A stretch of DNA of 64,000 nt, taken from UKL13-3 sp044353855. Its GTDB lineage: Bacteria > Bacteroidota > Bacteroidia > UKL13-3. Where the stretch lies: positions 62,001-126,000 of the forward strand of contig JBILBF010000003.1 of assembly GCA_044353855.1 (NCBI GenBank), written 5' to 3'. Every line of letters starts with the position of its first letter. Positions within the stretch are counted from its first letter, which is position 1. The notes beneath the pieces are model-generated. The model did not search any database. It had not been told where the DNA came from and saw nothing but the letters and a program-made list of their open reading frames with translations. Shown piece after piece: positions 16,979-24,441 of this stretch. The translations under genes were made by a program, and so were the position numbers.

Positions 16979-18220
16979 ATGAACATACAAGACATTAAAC
17001 AACGATTTGAAATCATAGGTAACTCTCCACTGCTCAATATCGCATTGGAAACAGCCGTTAAGGTTTCGCCAACGGATATTACAGTTTTAATAAATGGTGA
17101 AAGTGGTGTAGGTAAAGAAGCTTTTAGTAAAATAATACATGCATTGAGTAACCGCAAACATGGGCCTTTTATAGCTGTAAACTGTGGTGCAATTCCAGAA
17201 GGAACTATAGACTCTGAATTATTTGGCCACGAAAAAGGATCTTTTACTGGAGCAAGTGATACCCGCAAAGGTTATTTTGAAACAGTAAGTGGAGGAACTA
17301 TATTTTTAGATGAAGTAGGTGAGCTTCCCCTTGAAACTCAAGCTCGGTTATTACGTGTATTGGAAAGTGGCGAGTTTATAAAAGTAGGTTCATCCAAAAC
17401 ACAAAAAACAGATGTGCGCGTAGTTGCTGCAACCAACAAAGATTTACTCACATTGTGTGAAAATGGAAAATTTAGAGAAGATTTATATTACAGATTAAGT
17501 ACGGTTCCGATTAAAGTGCCTTCGCTTAGAGATAGAAAAGATGATATTCATTTATTGTTTAGAAAATTTGCATCAGATTTTGCCGAAAAATACAAATCAA
17601 AACAGTTAACACTTGATACCGAAGCTCAGCAACTATTAATTAACAACCGATTTCCGGGTAATATTCGTCAATTAAAAAACATTGCAGAACAACTATCTGT
17701 ATTGGATGATGATAAAAACATTACAGCAGCTGAACTATTAAGGGTATTGCCTGCAGAACGATCAACGGTTCCCATGTTATTTGGAGGAACTGCAAGTGAA
17801 ACCCATTTGAGTGAGCGCGATATTTTTTACAAAGTATTGTTTGACTTACGCAAAGATATGAATGACTTGAAAGGTATCGTTTTTGGAATGTTACAAAATG
17901 GACAAGTTTCAGAAACTAGAAATACTCCAGATCCTTTTGCAGGAAATTATCATGATTCATTTAACACATCACCTCAACATACACCTGCATTCAATCAAAC
18001 TAATCCAACCTTTGTTCAGCCAAACGTAAACAATCAAAACGTAATTGAAATACCCGATTCGCAACCCATTATTGAATCTCTATCATTAGAAGATAAAGAA
18101 CTTGAATTGATTAAAAAGGCTTTAGATAAATACAATGGCAAAAGAAAAAAAGCAGCTAATGAGTTAGGAATATCAGAAAGAACATTGTATCGCAAAATCA
18201 AACAATATGATTTAGAATAA
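16979..18220 (+). CDS. Sigma-54-dependent transcriptional activator without sensor domain
   Basis: Bacterial enhancer-binding protein of 413 residues from ATG 16979 (MNIQDIKQRFEIIGNSP). The AAA+ domain begins almost at the N-terminus: Walker A GESGVGKE (40-47), the sigma-54 contact loop GSFTGA (87-92), Walker B with D111-E112, and FREDLYYRLS. A linker of about 110 residues leads to a Fis-type helix-turn-helix (ELELIKKALDKYNGKRKKAA, then ISERTLYRKIKQY). There is no receiver, GAF or PAS domain, so control must come from a partner, expression level or the linker. It is probably cotranscribed with miaB. Confidence 0.92.
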   Translation: MNIQDIKQRFEIIGNSPLLNIALETAVKVSPTDITVLINGESGVGKEAFSKIIHALSNRKHGPFIAVNCGAIPEGTIDSELFGHEKGSFTGASDTRKGYFETVSGGTIFLDEVGELPLETQARLLRVLESGEFIKVGSSKTQKTDVRVVAATNKDLLTLCENGKFREDLYYRLSTVPIKVPSLRDRKDDIHLLFRKFASDFAEKYKSKQLTLDTEAQQLLINNRFPGNIRQLKNIAEQLSVLDDDKNITAAELLRVLPAERSTVPMLFGGTASETHLSERDIFYKVLFDLRKDMNDLKGIVFGMLQNGQVSETRNTPDPFAGNYHDSFNTSPQHTPAFNQTNPTFVQPNVNNQNVIEIPDSQPIIESLSLEDKELELIKKALDKYNGKRKKAANELGISERTLYRKIKQYDLE

Positions 18221-18230
18221 TTCGATTATG

Positions 18231-18251
18231 TTGCACTATAAACTATTCTCA
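18231..18251 (-). repeat. AGTTTAT heptamer tract
   Basis: Minus strand reads TGAGAAT, AGTTTAT, AGTGCAA as three successive heptamers. Weak member of the repeat family, placed in the short gap after the sigma-54 activator. Confidence 0.4.
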
Positions 18252-18272
18252 TAAATCCTTTTAAACTAACTT

Positions 18273-18641
18273 ATGAAACAAATATTACTATTGACATTAT
18301 TGTATATGTGTGTTGCAAAATCAACCAATGCTCAGGTTGTTGATGATGTTGCTGGAAAAACATATTATTATTATGATGAACATTCGCGTAAAAAAATGAA
18401 AGAAGTTTTTCACCACAAACAAATGATAATGATAATGCCCGACCCTAATAAACATGGGAGTTATGTAGATTCAGTATTTTATATAAAAAGTGGACCTTAT
18501 ACTCGGTATCATGAAAATGGAAACTTAGAGTGTAGCGGATTTTATAAAGACGAAAAAAAAGACAGTACATGGAAGTACTTCGATGCTAAGGGCGATTTAA
18601 TAAAAGAAGAACATTACAATAAAGGCGTACTGATAAAATGA
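18273..18641 (+). CDS. Secreted MORN/YwqK-like repeat protein
   Basis: A 122-residue protein with a signal peptide (MKQILLLTLLYMCVAKSTNA, cleaved before QVV). The second half carries two repeats of the YwqK/MORN-variant kind: GPYTRYHENGNLECSGFYKD and STWKYFDAKGDLIKEEHYNKG. Such repeats are common in secreted Bacteroidota proteins of unknown function. It overlaps the next gene by four bases (ATGA), so the two are cotranslated. Confidence 0.75.
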   Translation: MKQILLLTLLYMCVAKSTNAQVVDDVAGKTYYYYDEHSRKKMKEVFHHKQMIMIMPDPNKHGSYVDSVFYIKSGPYTRYHENGNLECSGFYKDEKKDSTWKYFDAKGDLIKEEHYNKGVLIK

Positions 18642-19063
18642 TCAAACAGATTCAATATTTAATCGTTATTGTTTTATTCTCTTTTAGGGCTTTGTCTCAA
18701 ACAGTAGTTGAAAAAGAAATAGAAGTTGGGATGAAAGTGAAAATTATGACTTGCAAAGGCAAAGGTAAATCTATAGAAAGTATGGATTTATATCGTAAAA
18801 CCAGAATTCCAGAAACAATTTTGATAGATACAGCAACAGGTGACGGGATTTTTGAAAGTTTTTTTACCCCTGGTGATTTTGATGCAAAACGATTACCTTG
18901 TAGCTACAGCAATAAATCATATATAGTAGCAGCTCTTCGTTTATTTAATGATGAAAAAACTGGTATCGAAAAACGTGTTATGATATTGTATACCAACGAT
19001 CCTTATGCTTTAATTTGGGTTGAGTTTGACAAAGCAATTGAGCTGAAGGAGATTTCTTTTTAG
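18638..19063 (+). CDS. Secreted protein of unknown function
   Basis: 141 residues with an N-terminal signal (MIKQIQYLIVIVLFSFRALS, cleavage near SQT). The mature part has no motif I recognise; it is predicted to be mostly beta-strand, with two cysteines (C39 in IMTCKGKGK and C92 in RLPCSYSN) that could form a disulfide. Start ATG overlaps the stop of the MORN gene. The shared export signal and coupling suggest the two act together outside the inner membrane. Confidence 0.65.
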   Translation: MIKQIQYLIVIVLFSFRALSQTVVEKEIEVGMKVKIMTCKGKGKSIESMDLYRKTRIPETILIDTATGDGIFESFFTPGDFDAKRLPCSYSNKSYIVAALRLFNDEKTGIEKRVMILYTNDPYALIWVEFDKAIELKEISF

Positions 19064-19080
19064 ATCACGGCATCTTAAAA

Positions 19081-19132
19081 AGTTTATAGTTGATAGTATA
19101 CAGACTTCGATAGTTTATATTTTATGTTATAG
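19081..19132 (+). repeat. Degenerate heptamer array (AGTTTAT AGTTGAT AGTATAC ...)
   Basis: Four consecutive heptamers starting with AG (19081-19108), then after a three-base shift AGTTTAT, ATTTTAT, GTTATAG (19112-19132). It fills the gap between the secreted gene and the PolX gene. The same unit recurs at other intergenic sites in the window. Confidence 0.65.
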
Positions 19133-19182
19133 AAACCTAATTAACACAATTAACTCACCCAAAAACAATTATATTTAAACAA

Positions 19183-20859
19183 ATGACTAACTCCGACATA
19201 GCCGATATACTAAAACTATGTGCCAACCTTAATGAGTTGCACGGAGGGAATGAATTTAAAATTAGATCATACAATACTGCATCTTTTAAAATAGATAAAC
19301 TACAAATTCCATTAGATGGTAAAACAATCGCAGAGCTTGAAAAAATAGATGGTGTGGGTAAAAGTTTAGCTGGTAAAATTTATGATATTAATCAAACCGA
19401 AACCTTCCCCGAACTACAAGAACTCATTGACAATACTCCACAAGGTGTGCGCGATATGTTTAGGGTAAAAGGAATTGGGCCTAAAAAAATAGCCTATATA
19501 TGGAATGAATTAGGCATTGAAAGCATTGGTGAACTTTTGTATGCGTGTAACGAAAACAGATTGGCACAAGCAAAAGGATTTGGACAAAAAACGCAACAAG
19601 GTGTTAAAGATAGTATTGAATTTATGTTTGCCAATGCCAATAAGTTTCATTACGCTAAAGTAGAAAAACTAGCCAATGATTTAATAACTGTTTTACAAGG
19701 GTTTGATGCTATTTCGGAAATAAGTTTAACGGGTGCAATCAGACGTAAATGTGAAGTAATTGATGCACTTGAAATATGTGTTGCTATTGATGGTGACGAA
19801 AATGAATTGGCGGGTTTTATATCCGAAACATTAACTATTTCCGATATTGATGTTACACCAACCACCATCCATTTTAAAGTAAACGATACCATTCCTGTTA
19901 TTCTTTATTTTTGTGAAGCAAGCGATTTTTATTACACCTTATTTGAAACTACAGCAGCAGCAAAACATTTAGAAATTCTTCAATCTTTTAACCTCCAACA
20001 TTCATCTTCAAACTTCAACTCAGAAGAAGAAATATATGCCAGCATCGGTCTTCCGTTTATAGAACCTGAAATGCGAGAAGGCACAAATGAAATTGCTCTT
20101 GCCAAAGAAAAAAAACTACCCAAACTTATTGAATTGACCGACTTAAAAGGAATTTTGCATAACCATAGTACCTACTCCGATGGTGAAAATACACTGGAAG
20201 AAATGGCTGTATATTGCAAAGAGTTGGGTTACGAATATTTAGGAATTTGCGACCATAGCAAAGCAGCAACTTATGCAAGTGGACTAAAAGAAGAGACAAT
20301 CGTTAAACAACATCAAGAAATTGATAAGCTCAACACACTATTAGCTCCTTTCAAAATTTTTAAAGGAATTGAATGTGATATTTTATTTGATGGCTCATTA
20401 GATTATAACAATGAGATATTGTCGTCATTTGATTTTATTGTTTCATCGGTACATAGCAATTTAAAAATGACTGAAGAAAAAGCAATGACCCGATTGCTGC
20501 GTGCTATTGAAAACCCATACACAACCATTTTAGGACATCCAACTGGCAGGCTATTATTAATGCGCGAGGGATACCCAGTAGACCATGCAAAAATGATTGA
20601 TGCTTGTGCTGCCAATGGTGTGGTAATTGAATTGAATGCTCACCCCTACCGATTGGATTTGGATTGGCGTTGGATTGATTATGCCCTAAACAAAGGTGTA
20701 AAACTTTCTATCAATCCAGATGCGCATGCACTAAAAGGTTATCATGATATGTATTATGGAACTTGCGTTGCTCGAAAAGGTGGACTGTATAAAGAGATGT
20801 GTTTAAATGCACTTACACTTGATGAAATAAAGATGTACTTTGCTCAACGAAAACCTTAA
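19183..20859 (+). CDS. polX: PolX-family protein with intact PHP phosphoesterase and degenerate polymerase site
   Basis: 558 residues, the usual PolX length. Residues 1-150 hold the 8-kDa-like and helix-hairpin-helix parts (IDGVGKSLAGKI, VKGIGPKKIAYIW). In the polymerase palm the normal GS..RR......DxD motif has become TGAIRR...DALE: the first aspartate is A195, the second E197. The third carboxylate and GSKAHN-like motif are also gone (VILYF; TAAAKH). The PHP domain keeps all metal ligands: H326, H328, D333, D357-H358, E397, H424, H452, D513 and H515. It probably works as a 3'-5' exonuclease or phosphoesterase in repair, not as a polymerase. Confidence 0.85.
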   Translation: MTNSDIADILKLCANLNELHGGNEFKIRSYNTASFKIDKLQIPLDGKTIAELEKIDGVGKSLAGKIYDINQTETFPELQELIDNTPQGVRDMFRVKGIGPKKIAYIWNELGIESIGELLYACNENRLAQAKGFGQKTQQGVKDSIEFMFANANKFHYAKVEKLANDLITVLQGFDAISEISLTGAIRRKCEVIDALEICVAIDGDENELAGFISETLTISDIDVTPTTIHFKVNDTIPVILYFCEASDFYYTLFETTAAAKHLEILQSFNLQHSSSNFNSEEEIYASIGLPFIEPEMREGTNEIALAKEKKLPKLIELTDLKGILHNHSTYSDGENTLEEMAVYCKELGYEYLGICDHSKAATYASGLKEETIVKQHQEIDKLNTLLAPFKIFKGIECDILFDGSLDYNNEILSSFDFIVSSVHSNLKMTEEKAMTRLLRAIENPYTTILGHPTGRLLLMREGYPVDHAKMIDACAANGVVIELNAHPYRLDLDWRWIDYALNKGVKLSINPDAHALKGYHDMYYGTCVARKGGLYKEMCLNALTLDEIKMYFAQRKP

Positions 20860-20865
20860 ACAGCT

Positions 20866-21837
20866 TTGGCCAAATTTTTAATTATTCGGTTTAGTTCCAT
20901 TGGAGATATTGTTCTCTCCACTCCAGTTATGCGTTGTTTAAAACAACAACTGCCTAATGTCGAAATTCATTATTTAACAAAGCCCGCGTTTAAACCAATA
21001 TTGGAACACAATCCGTATATTGATACCTTACATTTACTGGATAAATCGATTTTAAAAAAAGCGCTTGAATTAAAACAACTTGGCTTTGATTATATCATTG
21101 ACTTGCACAACAACCTGCGCACGCAACTTTTTAAAACTGTAATCGGAGTTCCTACACATAACTTTGATAAACTCAATATCGAAAAATCAATCTTAGTAAA
21201 CCTTAACATAAATAACCTTCCCGATGTTCATATTGTAGATCGTTATTTGGATACACTTAACAACTTTGGTGTTGTAAATGACGGTTTGGGGTTGGATTAT
21301 TTTTTCCATTCCGATTTTATCTTTAATCCAACCATTCAATTACCCAAAAATTTTATAGCATTTGTTATTGGTGCGCAACATGCCACCAAACGATTGCCAA
21401 ACGAAAAAATAATTTCCATTTGCCAGCAAATTAAACAACCCATTGTATTGCTTGGCGGAACAGAAGATGCTGCAAATGGAGCATTGATTGCAACGCAAAG
21501 TGGATCTCATGTTATCAATTTGTGTGGCAAACTTTCGTTGCACGAATCGGCATCTGTCATTAGCCTAAGTGATACAGTCATTACCCACGATACTGGTTTA
21601 ATGCATATTGCTGCTGCATTTAAAAAGCCAATTGTTTCGGTATGGGGAAATACGGTGCCTGAATTTGGAATGACCCCATATTATGGCAATTTCAAAATTC
21701 GAAATTCGAAATTCGAAATTCAAAATTTATCGTGCAGACCCTGTAGTAAAATTGGATTTAAAACATGTCCGAAAAAACATTTTAACTGTATGATGTTACA
21801 AGATAATGAAGCTATTGCAATTGCGGCCTCGCATTAA
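20866..21837 (+). CDS. Glycosyltransferase family 9 (heptosyltransferase-like)
   Basis: A 323-residue GT9 protein that would add a sugar to lipopolysaccharide core. The N-terminus has the family sequence FLIIRFSSIGDIVLSTPVMR; the C-terminal half has ITHDTGLMHIAAAFKKPIVSVWGNT, the nucleotide-sugar site. The end (LSCRPCSKIGFKTCPKKHFN) is cysteine-rich. It begins with TTG at 20866, six bases after the PolX stop, so it shares that transcript. A heptamer repeat within the gene encodes part of its C-terminal region. Confidence 0.85.
   Translation: MAKFLIIRFSSIGDIVLSTPVMRCLKQQLPNVEIHYLTKPAFKPILEHNPYIDTLHLLDKSILKKALELKQLGFDYIIDLHNNLRTQLFKTVIGVPTHNFDKLNIEKSILVNLNINNLPDVHIVDRYLDTLNNFGVVNDGLGLDYFFHSDFIFNPTIQLPKNFIAFVIGAQHATKRLPNEKIISICQQIKQPIVLLGGTEDAANGALIATQSGSHVINLCGKLSLHESASVISLSDTVITHDTGLMHIAAAFKKPIVSVWGNTVPEFGMTPYYGNFKIRNSKFEIQNLSCRPCSKIGFKTCPKKHFNCMMLQDNEAIAIAASH
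21691..21725 (+). repeat. Five tandem heptamers (TTCAAAA/TTCGAAA) inside the glycosyltransferase gene
   Basis: Units read TTCAAAA, TTCGAAA three times, TTCAAAA. The array is nearly palindromic with its flanks (AATTT on both sides). It is translated as FKIRNSKFEIQN between the catalytic domain and the cysteine-rich end. Confidence 0.85.
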
Positions 21838-21858
21838 TAATATCAACCAATCACTATT

Positions 21859-22227
21859 ATGAAAGACATTGAAACAACAGATGATATAAAATTATTGGTG
21901 GATACATTTTACAACGGCATCCAACAACATGAAATACTAGCTCCCATTTTTGCCTTACGTATTGATGAATCAAAGTGGCCTATTCACCTCGAAAAAATGT
22001 ACCGCTTTTGGGGAACACTTTTATTATACACTCAAACCTACAGTGGCAGCCCGTTTGATAAACATATTGGATTGGGAATAAAACCCGAACATTTCAACCA
22101 TTGGCTTAATTTATTTAACCAAACCGTTGATTCATTATTTGAGGGTGAAGTAGCTAATACAGCAAAAGAAAGAGCCCGAAATATTGGGCTCACCTTTGAG
22201 TATAAATTAGAAAGTTTAAAAGAATAG
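21859..22227 (+). CDS. Group III truncated haemoglobin
   Basis: 122 residues, the length of TrHb3 proteins (Campylobacter Ctb type). Typical motifs are LLVDTFYNGIQQHEILAPIF (helix A/B), WPIHLEKMYRFWGTLLL (helix E region with the family FW pair), FDKHIGLGIKPEHFNHWL with the proximal histidine region, and LFNQTVDSLFEG. It may bind oxygen, nitric oxide or related ligands; the role is unknown in this group. It is the last gene of the plus-strand run and its stop lies six bases from that of PBP1A. Confidence 0.88.
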   Translation: MKDIETTDDIKLLVDTFYNGIQQHEILAPIFALRIDESKWPIHLEKMYRFWGTLLLYTQTYSGSPFDKHIGLGIKPEHFNHWLNLFNQTVDSLFEGEVANTAKERARNIGLTFEYKLESLKE

Positions 22228-22241
22228 GCGTTTCTATTCTT
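22220..22241. terminator. Hairpin at the trHb/PBP1A convergent junction
   Basis: AAGAATAG and CTATTCTT form a perfect 8-bp stem with a 6-base loop, spanning both stop codons. No T-run follows on either strand, so terminator strength is doubtful. Confidence 0.35.
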
Positions 22242-24441
22242 CAAACAACTCAACCTTTTCAGGTACTTTATCATTGTATGTTTCACAATTCATTTCAACC
22301 GTTAATGGTTGTTTAGGGGCTTCAAATTGTTCTTGTATGGTAAAGATAGACGTATCTGCAGTTACCTTTTTCATATAATTCCCCCAAATAGGCATAGCCA
22401 TTGCCGAACCTGAACCCAAATCCATTGAACGAAAATGGATGGCTCTGTCTTCAAAACCTGTCCATACCCCTGTTACTAAACTTGGTGTAATGCCCATAAA
22501 CCAACCATCGCTATAATTTTGTGTGGTTCCTGTTTTACCTCCAACAGCACCCGGAATTTGGTACATGTATTTTATTTTGGCAGCTGTACCATGCGCAGTA
22601 ACACGCTCCAACATTTTTTCCATAATATAAGCCGTTTGTTCACTCATTGCTTCAACTGTTCGAGGTACAACTTGACGTACTATATTATCATTTTTATCTA
22701 AAATGGTTGTTACATAAACAGGTTCTGTCCATACTCCTTTGTTGGCGTATGTTGCATAAGCTCCTACCATTTCATATACCGAAATATCTGAAACACCTAA
22801 AGCTATTGCAGGATATGGTTCCATATTACTGGTAATACCCATTTTTTTAGCTAACTCAATAACTGCATTCGGTCCAGTTGGTCCTAATTGTTTCATTAAA
22901 TAAAGCACTATATTATTTACCGAAAATTGTAACCCTCTAAACAAGGTCATTTCTGGTTCATTGTATTTTTTTGAATCAGCATTTTGGGGATTATAATCGG
23001 GATACCCTTCAAATTGAACAGCCTGATTAGGTGCAACAAAACAAGGACTCCAACCATTATCCATGGCCATAGTATACACTAAAGGTTTGAACGTTGAACC
23101 TACTTGTCGTTTTGAGTGAATATTTACATGATCATATTTAAAATATTGGTGATTAATCCCACCTACCCATGCTTTTACATATCCGGTTCTAGGATCCATA
23201 CTCATTAAGCCACATTGCATAAAATATTTGTAATATTTGATAGAATCTAAAGGAGTCATTACCGTATCTATTTCACCTCTAGTATAACTAAACACCTTCA
23301 TTTTAACTGGCGTATTAAATACCACTTTTATTTCGGCTTCAGATGCTCCACTCGCTTTAAGAATACGATACCTATCACTACGTTTCATTCCAGCAGTAAT
23401 TAACTCGCTGTAGCTGCCCCAAGGATTTCTACCTTTCCAATGGTTGTAAAACTTACGTTGCATATCTTTACCGTGGTTATAAACAGCCTCCTCTGCAATG
23501 GCTTGCATTTTACTATTAATGGTTGTGTATATTTTTAATCCATCTTTATATAAATTGAATCCATTTTCTTCACACCAATCCAGCAACTCTAATCTTAAAT
23601 GTTCACGGAAATAAGGTGCTAATCCATCATTGTGATCATCCTCTTGGTAATTTAGTATAATAGGGCTAAGCTTAAGCGTATCAAATGATTCTTGTGATAT
23701 AAAATCATTTTTACGCATTTGATTTAATACTGTATTTCTCCTGCGAATTGCATTCTCGGGATTGCGAACTGGGCTATACCTTGTAGGTGCTTTCAGCATT
23801 CCAACCAACATAGCCGCTTCCACCTCCGTTAAGTCCTTAGCTTGTTTCCCAAAAAATGTTTTAGAAGCACTACTAATACCAAATGAATTTCCTCCAAACT
23901 CAACTGTATTAAAATACATGGTTATTATTTCTTCTTTGGTATAACGTTCTTCAATTCTAACAGCTGTAATCCATTCTTTAAGTTTTGTAGTTGCCTTATT
24001 AAATACATTGTTAAATCGTTTGCGTGGAAATAAATTTTTTGCAAGTTGCTGAGTAACCGTGCTTGCCCCACCACGAGTTCCCACAAATAAAACGGCAGTA
24101 AAAACCCTTCTAAAATCAATGCCTGAATGGTCGTAAAAACGAACATCTTCTGTAGCAATTAAAGCATTTATGAGGTTGGGGCTTATATCTACAAAATTAG
24201 CATTACTTCTGTTTTGCAAATAATACTTGCCAATCATCACCCCATCTTCCGAAAAAATTTCGGATGCCAAATATGTTTTAGGATTTTCTAATTCTTCAAG
24301 TGGAGGCAGCTCACCAAACCAACCCAACGAAACCATCCACAACAAAAAGACAAAAGAAAGGATACCAATTATAAAGGATAACCAAAGCCATTTAATCCAT
24401 TTAGTAAAAGGATTATTAAAAAAATATGCGGTCCAATTCAC
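22234..24441 (-). CDS. mrcA: Penicillin-binding protein 1A (bifunctional transglycosylase/transpeptidase)
   Basis: Class A PBP, 735 residues, polymerises and cross-links peptidoglycan. One membrane anchor (about 18-38) precedes the GT51 domain with catalytic E98 in ATEDVRFYDHSG and RGGASTVTQQLAKNLF. The transpeptidase has S449 in STFK, S507-V-N509, and K636-T-G. The start codon is GTG, sharing its first base with the TAG stop of the porW-like gene (TAGTG), a strong sign of translational coupling. An arrangement of cell-wall synthase with a type IX secretion gene suggests joint expression. Confidence 0.95.
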   Translation of the reverse strand: MNWTAYFFNNPFTKWIKWLWLSFIIGILSFVFLLWMVSLGWFGELPPLEELENPKTYLASEIFSEDGVMIGKYYLQNRSNANFVDISPNLINALIATEDVRFYDHSGIDFRRVFTAVLFVGTRGGASTVTQQLAKNLFPRKRFNNVFNKATTKLKEWITAVRIEERYTKEEIITMYFNTVEFGGNSFGISSASKTFFGKQAKDLTEVEAAMLVGMLKAPTRYSPVRNPENAIRRRNTVLNQMRKNDFISQESFDTLKLSPIILNYQEDDHNDGLAPYFREHLRLELLDWCEENGFNLYKDGLKIYTTINSKMQAIAEEAVYNHGKDMQRKFYNHWKGRNPWGSYSELITAGMKRSDRYRILKASGASEAEIKVVFNTPVKMKVFSYTRGEIDTVMTPLDSIKYYKYFMQCGLMSMDPRTGYVKAWVGGINHQYFKYDHVNIHSKRQVGSTFKPLVYTMAMDNGWSPCFVAPNQAVQFEGYPDYNPQNADSKKYNEPEMTLFRGLQFSVNNIVLYLMKQLGPTGPNAVIELAKKMGITSNMEPYPAIALGVSDISVYEMVGAYATYANKGVWTEPVYVTTILDKNDNIVRQVVPRTVEAMSEQTAYIMEKMLERVTAHGTAAKIKYMYQIPGAVGGKTGTTQNYSDGWFMGITPSLVTGVWTGFEDRAIHFRSMDLGSGSAMAMPIWGNYMKKVTADTSIFTIQEQFEAPKQPLTVEMNCETYNDKVPEKVELFEE

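Noticed and set aside
16801..17268. Minus-strand open frame of 155 codons
   Set aside because: Antisense to the end of miaB and the Walker A/GAFTGA region of the sigma-54 activator, both certain genes.
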